Counted from the stretch's first letter, positions 45,805 to 58,899 are shown. The stretch is 64,000 bases of DNA from Plectrocnemia conspersa (GCA_009617715.1 VTFK01000020.1:1178001-1242000), one strand, 5' to 3'. Numbers and translations: made by a program. The notes: generated by a model not told the origin, from the letters alone.

Positions 45805-46045
45805 CAGGTTTAGAAACACTGGTTAAATAACGTACTTGACAGGTATTTATGCGAAAAAAATCATAAGGAAGCTACATATTAAATTTGAATACAATATCTT
45901 AATTAGTTTACAAGTTATAGGAATTTACTGAAAAAACATAATTGTTTGCCATTTTTTTCCGTGAGATCGCCCGGCCACCAACCAAGCAAAAAATACCGGT
46001 CGTTCGGCTTTATAAAAAAAAAATAAATACCGGTCGTTAAGCTTC
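45805..46045 (+). repeat. Dispersed repeat, direct partner 44865-45075
   Basis: See the 44.9 kb copy. Here the terminal word (ATACCGGTCGTT) occurs twice, separated by about 30 bp. Confidence 0.7.
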
Positions 46046-46489
46046 CAGAACGTACAATTATTGTTTTCGTCTATAGTGACGCATTGGGATAACCTGGTCC
46101 TAATTTAATCTAAATAAATAAAAAAAGCTTGAACAAAATTTATTGTATTATTATTTTTTTAACTATTTCAATATTTTTTTGATAAAAAGATCTGTAATTC
46201 TTGGACATGTTTTTACTTTACATTGTACTCTTATAATATTGGTAAATACGATATTGCTTTGATAACAATAACTTTTATTTTATTTTTGGATAAAAACGAC
46301 AGCGTCGTGATGCCGCAGACATCGTGTTCTAACGTGATGTTTTGAAGACTGCATTCTATAAATGTTGCTCTTTTACATTTAAATATTGTTTATAGTTAAA
46401 ATTAGAATCTGCAGATATTTAGTTACCATTGTTAAGTAAAGTGCAATCGTATTCTGTAAATCAAATCGCATCATAATAAAAAAACGATT
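46046..46489. other. AT-rich DNA upstream of slouch
   Basis: AT-rich with a GC-moderate patch near 46290-46350. No promoter elements can be assigned. Confidence 0.35.
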
Positions 46490-46947
46490 TGCCTAATCTG
46501 ATATTCGCTAATGACCGAAACTCGTTTCGTTAGCTCGTTAATTATGAAACGCGGAAACGTCTCGGTTCCGCTTTGCGCCCGACCGCGCGATCGATTAAAC
46601 GTTCTAATACGTTTAACTAAATTGTTTAAAGGACGCCGCTTCATTAGCCATGCACGCCGAGGCGCTTTTCCTTTCCTTCTCCCCCACGCACCGTCTCGCT
46701 CCGCGGACACGCCTTCGAAGCCGCGCCCCGCCGAACGTCTCGACCAATAGTGCGACGATTCTCGCTCCCTCCGATTCGTTTTCGACGAGTGAGTGCGCGC
46801 GAAGGCGCCATGTTCCGTCGGAAGAGGGGAGGTTTATTTATCGGACGCTTTGCGACGGCCCTCAGTGTCGCCCGCGGTGCGGCCGCGTGCATAGTGTCGG
46901 GCGAACGCAACGATGACGTTCACCGCGGACCATTAACGGACATGACC
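46490..46947 (+). promoter_or_regulatory. slou: slouch promoter/5' leader region (GC-rich)
   Basis: An abrupt rise in G+C starts about 460 bp before the chosen start codon. It contains TCAGT at 46862-46866, an initiator consensus that would give an 84-base leader, but I see no convincing TATA or DPE at the right spacing. The region is open in several frames on both strands because of its composition; those frames are not separate genes. An in-frame ATG at 46810 could extend the protein by 46 residues. Confidence 0.5.
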
Positions 46948-47638
46948 ATGGTAATGATGCAGAGACAAGAAGGCACCCCCTTAGGACTAGGGGAGGTCGA
47001 CGCCATACAAGACGACGGAATCAATTCACCTCAATTAGATCGAGAGTCGTTCGGAAGACCGTCGCCCGAGCGAGAGAAACTGTTCAACAGAGACAAACCT
47101 CCGCCGATCAAAATATACCCAATAGGACAGCGCAGACTATCCGACACCGGTGTCTATTTACAGCGACCCAAAAAACCTAGAGAAGAACTAGACCACCAAG
47201 CGGACGAATGCGACAATCGCAGCGACGTGAGCGAAGAGTTGAACGTGGACGAAGTCACGGAAGACGCTCTATCGCCGGTGGATTTGACCAGAACCAGACA
47301 GTTGAACGTTTTCATGCCGATGCCTCATCAAAACCGCTACGGACAGTTCAAACCCGCGAGTGATAGCGACAGACAAGCGAACGAAGCCGAAAGCGTTTGC
47401 AGTGATAGTCATAGTCCTAGGTTAAGTAGTCCAAAGCCGGAGCAGCACAGAAGATTGGCCTTCTCCGTTGAAAACATCTTAGATCCGAACAAATTCACGG
47501 GAAGCAAAAGCGTAGACGGAGCGTCCGGGGTCAGGACCGAAGGGAGACAGTCGGGGCTCAGGTTCGTCGCAGGAGCTCTGCCCCCCGCCTACTGGAGGCC
47601 CCATTTCGACGTCGTCGATCAAGACGGTAGCGACTCAG
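46948..47638 (+). CDS. slou: Slouch (NK1 homeobox), coding exon 1
   Basis: Homeodomain transcription factor of the NK1 class; in Drosophila it specifies muscle founder and neural identities in the nucleus. The exon codes 230 residues plus one base. Visible marks: start MVMMQ, as I recall MVML in fly slouch; SEELNVD at 95-101; PVDLTR at 110-115; an RRLAFSVENILDPNKFTG block at 168-185, whose FSVENIL is an eh1-type Groucho-binding motif. The start at 46948 has the context ACCATGG. Other in-frame ATGs lie at 46942 and 46810. The donor is CAG/GTAAAT at 47638/47639, phase 1. Composition is much richer in G+C than the surroundings. No sibling NK gene is in the window. Confidence 0.93.
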
Positions 47639-47639
47639 G

Positions 47640-48284
47640 TAAATAAAGCTTAAACTTTCATGTAGTGCTTCCGATTTCACGGGCTCGTGCACAAAGGGTC
47701 AGTCGGAGTGGAGAATAAAACACGCCAAAGCGGAAAAGTGCATTAGATAAGGGCGAACCCCCGGAAATAAATCCCGACGCCGTTTCAATCATAAAACTAA
47801 TGCCCGAGAAAATTGTCGATCTTATCGCGTCCGCTCGCCCTCTCCCTTTCTTATACGGTACAGCTTAGATCTAATTTATTATTTATTTACTCAAGTGATT
47901 TTATTGATACATAAATATAATCTATATCTAAACAAATTAGTTTAATATGAACAATTAACGAATATATTTATATTGGTGTGAGTAATGTTTTTATAATAAT
48001 AATAATTAAATTAAAATAGAAAAACATTTATTACATATACTAATTGAGTTATATTGATTTCAAATAGACAGTTATTATAAACTATTATTATTTCATATTA
48101 AATTAAATTTTATTTTTAACAACTTATATTAAAATAATAACATCCGGTTAAAATGTAACCAAATATGGCCGTTTAACCCTAATTAATTTACAGATCCATT
48201 AAAGATTAAAAAAAATATGCCTATGAGCTTGAAATTAAAATTATACATTTATTATATAATACATATTATTTATAAAATAATTGA
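47640..48284. other. Intron start: GC-moderate then AT-rich
   Basis: The first ~200 bp keep exon-like GC content. After about 47880 it becomes AT-rich, with nothing further recognised. Confidence 0.4.
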
Positions 48285-48625
48285 TTCATTAAATAAGAAA
48301 ATAAATTTACTGTAGTTTACATTTAAAATATTAGGTTATCGTTATTATAATAACTATCAATCTTTAGAGATATTTCAAATAAATATCATAAAACTGTAAA
48401 ATAAATATGCAATTCTTTTTGCCACAAAGATGAGATTTTTATTAATTGTATCGTATGATTTTTTTATAAAAAATCTCGTTTCAATATATTGTTTAAAATA
48501 ACTGATTATAATTTAACAAACAGATTATACTAAACAAATTTTAGGTTTTATGCACTATATTATTAAAAAAAAAAATAGTCAAATTATTTGAATAAATATC
48601 TTCGTATTTATTACAAAATAATATT
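48285..48625 (+). repeat. Direct repeat, left bracket of intronic array
   Basis: Aligns with 50640-50995 in the same orientation: GTTTACATTTAAAATATTAG, CGTTATTATAATAACT, AAATATCATWAAACT, GCACAAAGATGAGAT-like, AAAAAATCTCGTTTCAATAT and TTCGTATTT. About 2.36 kb apart. Confidence 0.7.
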
Positions 48626-48629
48626 GTTT

Positions 48630-50600
48630 TTATTATAAAAAAAAACAGCGGATTATTTAATAAAAATATTGCGCATAATTATTAAATGAGAAAAACTGAA
48701 AATCAAAATTGATTGATGTTTAATAGAAACTCAAGGAATAATTAGGATATTTAAAATTTTTTAAAGAACATTAAATAAAAATTGAAGAACTTAAAAATAA
48801 AAAATCAGTCTACCTTATATTTACAAACAACTTATAATGATTTAAAAAAATATCTATGCTTAATAATAAGCATAAAAATAAGTTTGAAGCGCTATATATA
48901 TAAAATTATATCATAAAAATAACGGTTTTGACGTTTACTATTAAAAATAAACTGCAATTTAACTTAAATACTGAGCAAAAAATAAAGCAAAATTCCTGAT
49001 GCAATAAATAAATAATGTTAGATAAAAACTTTTTTTAAAGACTTGATAATTGCATACATGTAATTTAAAAACGGACCAACATCAATATATGTTTGTATTT
49101 ACATAGATATATAAAAATGTTTGAGGAGCTTTAAATAAAATATTGTAAAATTAAATACGTAAAATTTAATTTAAATATTGACTAAAATCTAACAAAACTA
49201 CTGAATTACTAAAAATACAATGCTTAATAAAAACTCAAGGATCAATTACGATATTTAAAAATGAGCTTGAAATATTAATTAAATGCTATAAAAATAAATT
49301 TTACAATAATAATAAAATAAACATCCCTCACAATATTTATGAATGATTTTATATAAATACTGACACAAATTAATTGTTCTATTATGTATTAATGTAAAAA
49401 ATAATACGATAATAATAAATAAAGAGTTAAAAGTCAGTCTTCTGTATATTTACAGATAAATTAATATAAATACTGACCAAAATCAAACAAAAATACTAAT
49501 GTAATAAACACAGAATTACAATTTAATTATGTTTATTAAAAACTCAAGGAATAACAAGGATATTTGTAGAGCCTAAAGATTAAGGAATTTAAATACTAAG
49601 CAAAATTAAATAAAATACTGACATATCTCAAATAAATTAAAATTTATTATTGAGTACTAAGAAATACAGAAGTAAAAAGGATATTTAAAAATAATATAAT
49701 CCTAAAATATAAATAAAAAGCATGAAATTTATTATAGAAAAACAGCATTGTTAATATTTAAGAATAATCTTATATAAATATTGAGTAAACTTAAACATTG
49801 ATCATGTTTAATAAAAACTCGAAAAATAATATTTAAAAATATTTAAAATGTTTAAAAAAAATCAAGGATTGTAAAATAAGACATACAGACACATTAATAA
49901 AAATACTGACCGAAATCAAGCAAAATTACTGACATGATTAAATTTTATAATCTGTAATAGAAACGCAAGAAATAATTAGGATGTTAAAAATCAGGAAAAC
50001 TGTATTATAAAAAACAACATCCCTAATACGATTAATTTAATATCAATAATGACAAAATCAAACATACAAATTGACATAATAAATAGATATATTTACAATT
50101 TAATGATATTAGATAATTAGGAAAGTTAGAAATTGTTACGGAGTTTAAAATTAAAATTAAATAATGTAAAAATAAAACTATTAAGAATTATCATACTTAA
50201 TAATTTTTAACATATTAATATAAATACTGGGCAAAATCAAATAAATTAATGAATATTTATAAACTTGAGGAATAATTGGGATATTATAAAAAAATTGGAG
50301 AACTAAAATACATAAAAATCTTTAAAGTTATTATAAAAAACGGCTTTCTTAATATTCACGGATACATTAATATTAATACTGAGCAGAAACAAAACCAAAT
50401 TACTGACATAATAAATTCAGTCATTACTGATAACTAACGGAAAACTATAATATTTATGTGAATTTTTAATTTTGAATTATTGAATAGAAACACAATATTA
50501 TAAAAAAAATGATAAATACGAAAATTTGCAATTTAACGTTTAAACTATATATAAAGCTTAAAATATCTGTAAATATTAACTATAAAATAAAATGCAATTT
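48630..50600 (+). repeat. Degenerate tandem array, ~150 bp period, very AT-rich
   Basis: Two words recur in alternation. AAAACTCAAGGAATAATTAG-like occurs near 48728, 49235, 49540, 49810, 49960 and 50267. ATACTGASCAAAATCAAACA-like occurs near 48970, 49170, 49356, 49473, 49592, 49772, 49903, 50046, 50222 and 50374. Spacing averages about 155 bp with gains and losses, as in an old satellite. No long frame crosses it. Confidence 0.65.
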
Positions 50601-50639
50601 ATTTAAAACAACTGATTTATTCCAAAAAAAATATTTATT

Positions 50640-50995
50640 AAAAAAGTAAATAAATTTACTGGAGTTTACATTTAAAATATTAGGTTGTCGTTATTATAAT
50701 AACTCTCAAGTTTAGATCTTTGGATATATTTAAAATAAATATCATTAAACTATAAAACAAACTTGCACTTTTTTGGCACAAAGATGAGATAACTCAATTC
50801 TTATTAATTGTAGCATATGATTTTTATAAAAAATCTCGTTTCAATATATTGTTAAAAAAATTGTACACAATATATTTTAAATTTAATTTTTATTTTTAAT
50901 TATAATACAATAACCAAATTTTGTGCTCTATATTATTGTTTAGAAAAAAAATTTATTAAAATTAAATTCTTCGTATTTTTTACAAAATAATATTA
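50640..50995 (+). repeat. Direct repeat, right bracket of intronic array
   Basis: Partner of 48285-48625. Together the two bracket the ~150 bp array. Confidence 0.7.
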
Positions 50996-51219
50996 ATTGT
51001 TAATATAATAAAGACTATTTCTATATTTTTGTAAATTAAAAACAGCTTTATTTTGTATGAATTAAACCTCAATATCTTTTTTAGTTTGAAGTATTTAATA
51101 ATCTTAGTAACATATAAAATTGAACGTTGATTTTAAAATGGTTTATTTATAGGATTTTAATTTTTCATAATTTTATTGATTTAATAAAAAAAAAATCGCC
51201 ATGAGCATTCTAGTCGTTA

Positions 51220-51420
51220 CAGAATATTGTTCTATATTTTGAAAGCATAGTATGATTTTTTTCTTGTCTTTGAGAATATAAAATTAGTTCATGAAAAAAT
51301 ATTTATTTGACTAAATAAATCAGATGCTTTAGAAAGTTTTCCATATTTTTCTATATAAACACAATAATACATTTATTTTTTTAACTAAATAGTATATTTA
51401 AAGTTGAGTGCTAAAATATT
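51220..51420 (+). repeat. Dispersed repeat, partner 43190-43340
   Basis: See the 43.2 kb copy; located in slouch intron 1. Confidence 0.5.
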
Positions 51421-51829
51421 GAGACAAAACTTTGCTTAAAAATACGGTTTATGCTCTGAAATATAAATATGTCATGAAAATAACGATATAAACACTATGT
51501 AAAATAAACATTAAACTCTATCTTGAACAAAGTTCAATGTAATATTTAGTTTATAAAAAAACATAATCTTTATGAATAACTAAAATTAGGAATTATTATT
51601 AAATTTTTAGCTTTTATGTGGTTTTTTTTGCAATGAAAGTTATTTAAATTTATTAATTAAAATTAAGCTGCAAATCTATTTAGATCTTGTTGCTTATTCA
51701 TAGACGTTCAAATAATATTTACACATCAAAGACAATGTTTTAAGTATAAACTTAACATTTTATACGACTTTAAATGCAACATTAAGTGACAAACTCCATC
51801 AAACACACAAATACGTTTACTATTTTACT

Positions 51830-52370
51830 CGCGCGAACATTTTTAACGCGCAGCTTTCAAAGCACAATTTTGACAGATTTATCGAACAAACCGTGTAAAC
51901 CCGCGAAAAACCCGCTTTCAGATAGTTTTCCGACAAAAAAACCACCGTGCAAATCTTGTGTACGTACAAGGGTATTTGTTTAACGCAAAATCGATTATCC
52001 GGCTCGCTTTTCCGACCCCCACCTACGGCGGTAGTATCCTCTCGAATTTTCCGCGGAGCTTTTCCTTTTTCCCGGGGCGGCCGCAATCACATTTTTCCAC
52101 TCTCTACCCTTAACCGCACACCCTCCGACCGTATTTTCAATTAATTTGTCCACCTAACTCCCTTGAACCACCCCGTCCCCTTTCGGCCGGACGCTGATCA
52201 GTTATCCGTCTCTATCTCTGCCTCTGGACCCTCCTGGATACCCCGAAAAGCATTTATTACCCATTACAACTTTTTTTTTACTTTCGTTGTCTCCGCCACC
52301 CCGGGGCGATTGTTTCGTCGTGTGTTTTCTCCCCTATTGATGGCGCGCGTGTTTGTTAATTAATTAATTA
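51830..52370. promoter_or_regulatory. GC-rich intronic island
   Basis: Sharp GC-rich, pyrimidine-biased block (CCCGGGGCGGCCGC near 52073) ending in TTAATTAATTAATTAATTTA, a tandem homeodomain-site run, at about 52355-52374. Short frames on both strands have no domain or donor/acceptor logic. Candidate intronic enhancer or alternative promoter of slouch. Confidence 0.35.
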
Positions 52371-52374
52371 ATTT

Positions 52375-55019
52375 AGCATTGACGTAACGATGTGTTTATT
52401 GCAAGCGAATCGTTTAGAATGACATATAAAAAGATTATGATCGCATAATTTAAGAATATTTATATAAATTATTTTAATCAAAAATAAAACAATATTATAA
52501 ATGAAAATCTACTCAAATGCTTCTTCTTATTCTACTGTCATGTCCGATTTCAGACGTTCATGCGTATATTTTGCAACCAAGACATTTTATTTTTATCGAC
52601 TCATTTTAACCTTTAATTTTTACCATTATTGAGGTATAAAGAAGCTCTTATTTCGGACCTTGAATCATGTGTCCGAGGTACTCCATATACCTCCATTAGA
52701 TGATTAAAAGTTCTCAATCGCGCTCTGTCATTAAAGACTCTTTTAATCTTTAAATTGTATATTTATTAGTTTAACTAAATTTTATTGTATTGAAAATAGA
52801 TTTGGTTTTAATTTAATCTATTTTTTTATAAAACAGTATAGACTCCATTTGAATTTTTTTTTCTATAAATGTGTTCAAAAAATAAATCGGAGTAATGATA
52901 AGTATATCGAACGTATATCCGTGTCGTGTGCTTTAGAGCTAATATTATAATAATATTAACCCAAACATGCCATCTCTTTCTATAGTATGAATAATGATGA
53001 AATGGTCAGCTCTCGAAATGACTGTGTTAATGCAAATATAATATAGTAAAACCAATGAATATGCAATTTTACTTTTATTTAAATTTTTTCCAATAATTTC
53101 TATAGCATTAATTAAATATTATAGTCACAAAAATATAACAAAACTTTATTTTATCATCGTAGAAAATAAATAATAACTTATGTTGCGTCCAAATTTAATA
53201 TTATATATGTACTTAAAACAGCATTTTTTAATTTAAATAGTAATAACTTTAATATTCCTCAATAAAATGCTAAATTTTTAGGATACGTAATTGTATTGTA
53301 ATATAACAAAAAATTGCACTAAACAAGTTTATTAGTTTAGTTGTAATAATCACCTGTACATACATACATATATAGATAAATATATACTATTTATAAAAAT
53401 ATTATGTCAGTTACTTTATATTTCTATTGCTATTAATATTATTATAAAAACGTCACTAAGGCAAATATATTATATAAAAGGTTCATTAATACGGTTCTAG
53501 AATAATTTACCGCCAGCCATTAATCACTAGCATATTTAACTAATAATGATTCAAAAGATCGTTAGCATATTTTACAATTTAAAATGGATTTTTCGAATGT
53601 ATGTGAACCGCGCAATGATTAAATACAGTTTTATGATATTGCCCAGTGGAATTATAAACCAATTATTTGATACATACATAAAATTGTATTCATACTATTG
53701 AAAATCAAAATTCACTGAAACAGTTGCGATACGTTTACATTGCGTTTAAACAGTAAATGAACGTTTCGCAACTGTCAAATTAAATTTCATAGACATTTTA
53801 AAGCAGCATATAATTTAAATTTCTCAACCAATAATTTTTATCGTCAAAAAGAATATTAAAGGTTAATCTATATATAATAAAAAAAATATATATTGAAAAT
53901 AAAATTCGAACTATTTTAATACAAACAGTATGTTGCAAATAATTCTAAAAATAATATCTATAGAAAAACCTTATTTTCAGGTTAAAATAACCAATATATT
54001 TATATAAATTATATTGCCTGGCGATATAATATGCTAGTGATCATTTGTAGGCTAAAAATTGTTTATGTGATCAATTAAAGTAGCGGTAAACTGCTAGTAA
54101 TTGATTGCTGGCGGTTATTTGCGGACGATAAATTTAATTCTTCTAAATACACTATTTAATATATTATTTTCAGTTATTTTATTAATTTTGAAGTATTATG
54201 TTTTTAAAACAATTTTTAATCGTATCGTGACTTTTATAAAAAGAAAATATTTTAATATATCAAATGAAAAAAAAAATGCATTTGATTGATTTTTTACACC
54301 ATTTATGGTCATCATGACGCATTGGGTGAGCCTGTTAATTCATAATTATAAATATATTTATTAGCGATTCTTATCGTTAGATGTTATTATATATTTCTTG
54401 GATTTTTGATATAAATCATTTATCTTAATATTAAAGTAGTGTTAAAATTTTTAACATTCCTAGATATTTATTACTAATTAATATTTTAAAATAAATAGTT
54501 AATTTAAACTTATTTTATAAGCCTATAAGTATGCTTAATAAATTTTAGTTTCACTATGAAAATAAATCATTTGAAACCTAATTGAATATGAAAATTAATA
54601 AATAATTCAATGAGTTCGAAATGTTTGCAGCATGCAAACAATATTTTTCATAAAATATGTATGTTTTTATATATTACATTTGTGGAGCAAAAATATAAAT
54701 GAAATATTTACAGTACAGGTTATTTTTAATATTTCTTTTCTATAAAAAATCTGCCATTAATAAACTATATTTTATGTTATCATAATCTTTACTCTTACAT
54801 ATGTATATGTTCATTGATATAACATTGAATATGTATTAACTATCATAGACTATGTTTTTATTTATTTAAATTATTCTTTCTCTATGTTCTCAGCAATATT
54901 ATTGTAAAAGTTAGAGTTGCAGTACCCAATTTATGCTAAAGCCAACTTAAAAATCCTTATATTTGTAGAAGCAAATTTAATATGTAACAAAATATTTATA
55001 TGGTACATAAGTGCTTATT
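52375..55019. other. AT-rich intron, nothing supported
   Basis: No gene or clear repeat partner was recognised. A GACGCATTGGG word at about 54315 recurs near 46078. Confidence 0.4.
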
Positions 55020-55024
55020 ATTTA

Positions 55025-55305
55025 TTGTAAATCTTGAGTTGCAGCATGAAATGCGTTAGTTCAATCAACAACTACTAAGTAGGTGGTGAAACACCAGACT
55101 GAAATCCAAATTTAATATTATCAAATAAATTAAAATACTTTTAAACTTAATAGCAAACAAAAAATACATTTTAATTTGATTATACATCACGAAATTTCAA
55201 TGTGGTGTTAGAAAAATCACTAATTTCGATCTTTCAGAGTCGATATTAAATAAAAAAACACTATGATCCATATGGGATTTGAACTCAGGCCTTTCAGGTA
55301 TTAGT
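55025..55305 (-). mobile_element. Second SINE family, most complete copy
   Basis: Minus-strand reading: tRNA-like head with box B-like CCTGAGTTCAAATCCCATAT (from about 55288 downward), a body with GATCGAAATTAG, then GTTTCACCACC, TTAGTAGTTGTTGATTG and GCATTTCATGCTGCAA. The tail matches 33.6 kb and the head matches 60.1 kb. Confidence 0.5.
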
Positions 55306-55829
55306 CACATACGTATATACAACACTTGTTTATTGCGATAAACTTTTCTTTTGTATAAAAGATTTTTTGTATTTTCCTTTAATTATAACGTAAAAGCCTT
55401 ACTTTATACTCTTATTTTTTTATTCAATTGTAGCTAATAATAAATTATTAGCATGGGAATGGTTGTTAACCATTTTATAAAAAAAAATTTTATATTATTA
55501 AAATGAAAAAAAGTATAAACCCCTTAGATATTAATCGTATTTTAAAACATAATAAATATTTTCATTAATTATATATCAAATCACATAAATAAAATTTAAT
55601 TTTAAATCTCAAATAAATTGTTAAAAAACTAATCATTTAAATACAAAGTTTAATTCATGCAGATAAATCTTTTTTTGTTGAGGCGAAGAAAAAAAATATT
55701 TAGAATTATATTAGCTTAAAAATGTATAAGAAATGATATATTTCTAAAACAAATTTGTTCGAATTTTCAATGACTAATAACCATAAACATCCACATCTTC
55801 AAAAAAGCTCATAAATTCATAAGAATATC
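55306..55829. other. AT-rich intron, nothing supported
   Basis: No feature recognised. Confidence 0.4.
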
Positions 55830-56065
55830 TCCATCCTTTTATTTACTCTCCAACAACGTCGTCTTGTTACATCCACGATTTACGACCGTCTAAAATCGTT
55901 TTTTAACCGCACCAAAAAAAAATCAGCAGCTCACAAACCACATTGTTGGTTTTCGCACTTTACACACACATACACCCACAATTGGGGGGGTTGACATCCC
56001 GGCGTTGTGTATCCATTTCATGAAGGGTGGTGAGTAATCACATTGTCACCGAGACCGCAGACGAG
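55830..56065. promoter_or_regulatory. Moderate-GC intronic island
   Basis: Non-repetitive block with TTGGGGGGGTTGACA and ACCGAGACCGCAGACG. No coding. Candidate slouch enhancer. Confidence 0.27.
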
Positions 56066-56510
56066 CTGCTTGCCCGGCTGCAAAACAAACTATACCTCGT
56101 TATACGGACAAATTGATGGTTCAATTATTAAGCGATAAGAGTGAAGACAGGATTATGAATGTGATTTGGATGTGGAGGCGATGGTTATTAATGTAATGGC
56201 GTATTTTAGGAGGTGCGTAATTTGTGGATATCAACATTAATTAGGATACTTTTGTTGTTGGGAGCCAACAAATCGAATTGGATATTATAGGATCTTATAA
56301 TGATTGGATCTTTTGGGTAGCATTTATAATTTAATATTTATTTTTGACTACAGTGTAACACATATTACTAATGTGGCAATTACAACTTTCTTCTTCACAC
56401 ATAAATATAACATCTTAATATGAATACTAAGCTTGTTTTTTGGATATTAGTGCATCAATATCTGATTTGATAATAAACGTAGCAATACAACAAATATTTT
56501 AAAGATAGTA

Positions 56511-57378
56511 GAACGCTCGGGATAAAGATGCCGGTTTGTTATTGTGTGCGTGTACATGTATATGAGAGGGAGAAGCGATGTAGCGTGTACTTCGTTGTCT
56601 CGCTTTCTCTTTTAAGGACAGTCGCTGATTCGTCAACGCTGGTATTCGTCATTAAAGTGCAGTGTGGCACAGAAGTTCGATCTTCTCTAGTGATTTATTT
56701 TAAATAATTTTGTGTTGATATTGGTTTAACCCAGATATGCCCACTGTTCCATGGGTAGGTCACTAAACTCGTGCCACTGTTTTTATTTATAAATTAAATT
56801 TTAAGAGAACAAAATTTCTTAGGCATATCTGGATTAATTGATATCAAGGCTTCAAATATACACTATAAGTTATTCGTCCTCTTACCCGTGGATTAAAATA
56901 TTTTAATTATTTTTCCATTATTCCGTACGTTGTTGGTTTTTTTACACTATTCTCTGTAAGGCTCAAAAAAGTTATTATTCTTATCGTTGCGCCATTGATA
57001 TTTTTTTAATTTATTCAGTGGATTCTAATGATTTAATAGAGTCGTCGAGCTATTAAACAATCTGCGAATAATTTCTTTCTCCATTTTATATCTTTTTGCT
57101 TTTGAGGAATAGCTAAAGACTTCATTATTTTTTTGACTAGTGAAAGATTTTGAATTTTGCAAATATTTAATTAATGACATCAATGTCTGGTATCTTAGAT
57201 TATATAATATATTTTTAATTGTCCGTTGAAATTTCCAACTTAGCTCAGATGTATGTATGTTAAATAAACATATATTTTCTTTTAAAATAAAAAAATTAAA
57301 TATTCTGAGCTAAATTGTTTTGAGCCACACAGTTCACGCACACAATAACAAACCGGAATCCTTATCCCGAGCGTACTC
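56511..57378. mobile_element. 868 bp TA-flanked transposon, copy 2
   Basis: Near-identical to 34923-35806, including terminal inverted repeats (right end CTTATCCCGAGCGTACTC) and flanking TA (56509-56510 and 57379-57380). The left tip lacks two bases (GAACGCTC for GAGTACGCTC). Small indels separate the copies, which suggests recent movement within this region. Confidence 0.85.
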
Positions 57379-57380
57379 TA

Positions 57381-58899
57381 TTTATCAAAACCTTTTGTTT
57401 TAATTCTACTGTTTGTATGCTTCATACGGAAAAAATATACTCTCATAAACAAGGAATATTTTTAGAGCGCATGTTATTTTTTATTATGCAGTTATGAACT
57501 TGTAAAAGTCTAATAAAGACACTAAATCAATAATTCCTAAAATTAAATGTCTGATTTCAAATCTATAAATTATATATAAAAGTTTGAAGGCTTTGTGTTG
57601 ATGTCAACTCAAAATAGAGTACCAAATATTCTAAAATGTAGATTCTGATGTGATAAAATATAAATTAGTGCCTCAAATATTTTGCTGTTTACATAGATTT
57701 GTTCAATACGTGTTTCAAAGGTACGTGTTTTTATATTCAAGTGCAGGTTTTATTTTAGAATTTTATTGCAGTAAAATACGCAGTTTTTCCGTAGCTAGTT
57801 TTCCGATGATTCAGAAACTTTAAATAATGGTGATTTGATTATTTTAATTTTTATTGAATTTATTTTGTTGTGTTGTCAAGTTTTAACGCAGTTAAACTTC
57901 GTCTTTAACTATGTAGTTTTATTTTCTTTTGAATCAAACATGTGATGGGAAAGTGAAATTTTGGTTGTTGCTGTTTTTTCTGCTTCATACAAATATGTGT
58001 ACAACTTTTAGGAAAATAAGGGAAGAATTTTAAGAAAATAAGGGATGTATCTGTATGTATTTAAGACAGATTATTTTTACTAGGCTTCTAAAATATAGCT
58101 AAATAAATGTATCGTCAGTAAATGGATTAACTTTGATTAGAAAAAATTAATTTTTTACCACATAACTTGCCTTTATTAATGAATTAGAAATCATTTTTCG
58201 AAATACTTGTTGAGATTTTCCCTAGATTTTTGTATATAACACATTTAATGCCACTTGAACTATTTAGATAGGGTCTGTTTACTTTTATACAAATATGGTC
58301 TGTTTAATCTTGATAAAATATTAAAACCAGATAAATACGTACAGTAAAAATGTGCTGTATGAAAATTACATAGCTTATAATTTATAAGTAATAAAAAATT
58401 TAGTAATCAAATTAGACATACAAAAAAAATAGTCAATAGCATATATAATGGTTGTGAAAAATCAGATTTATATATAATAATTTATTAATAATATTACTAG
58501 CATATTTTTACTATGTATTTTGTATTATGATACAGACACTTTTTAATAAAGATAAAATATTTTTTTTATAATAGGTTTAATCTGTATAAATATATTAAGA
58601 TTTAAATATTATAACCCAATAAGTAAATTGGTTATTAAATAAAATACTAGTTAATTTAAATCTGCATTTTAAGAAATAATTAAGCTGATGGGAAAAACTA
58701 TTTTTTTAATTGATGTAAAATTGTGAGATTATTCCATAATATAATGTATGATTTACTAGCTTAAAAAAAATATTTTATTTATAGTTGTTTTATTTATGAT
58801 GTTTTTACAATCTTTGCAGCAATAAATAATATTTTTTACATTTTAGATTTAATTTATCTTCAAAAATAAGTATTTTAAAGCTCACTACTCGATTCAATG
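57381..58899. other. AT-rich intron, nothing supported
   Basis: No gene, RNA or repeat partner recognised. Confidence 0.4.

Noticed and set aside
46471..46916. Overlapping frames on both strands before slouch
   Set aside because: Produced by high G+C near the promoter; no conserved domains, and they overlap the slouch frame in wrong phases.
48285..50995. LTR retrotransposon (direct repeats as LTRs)
   Set aside because: No primer-binding site, no gag/pol residues and an interior made of ~150 bp tandem units.
55255..55305. Minus-strand tRNA gene at 55.3 and 60.1 kb
   Set aside because: Only a box B-like part is preserved and the cloverleaf cannot be completed.
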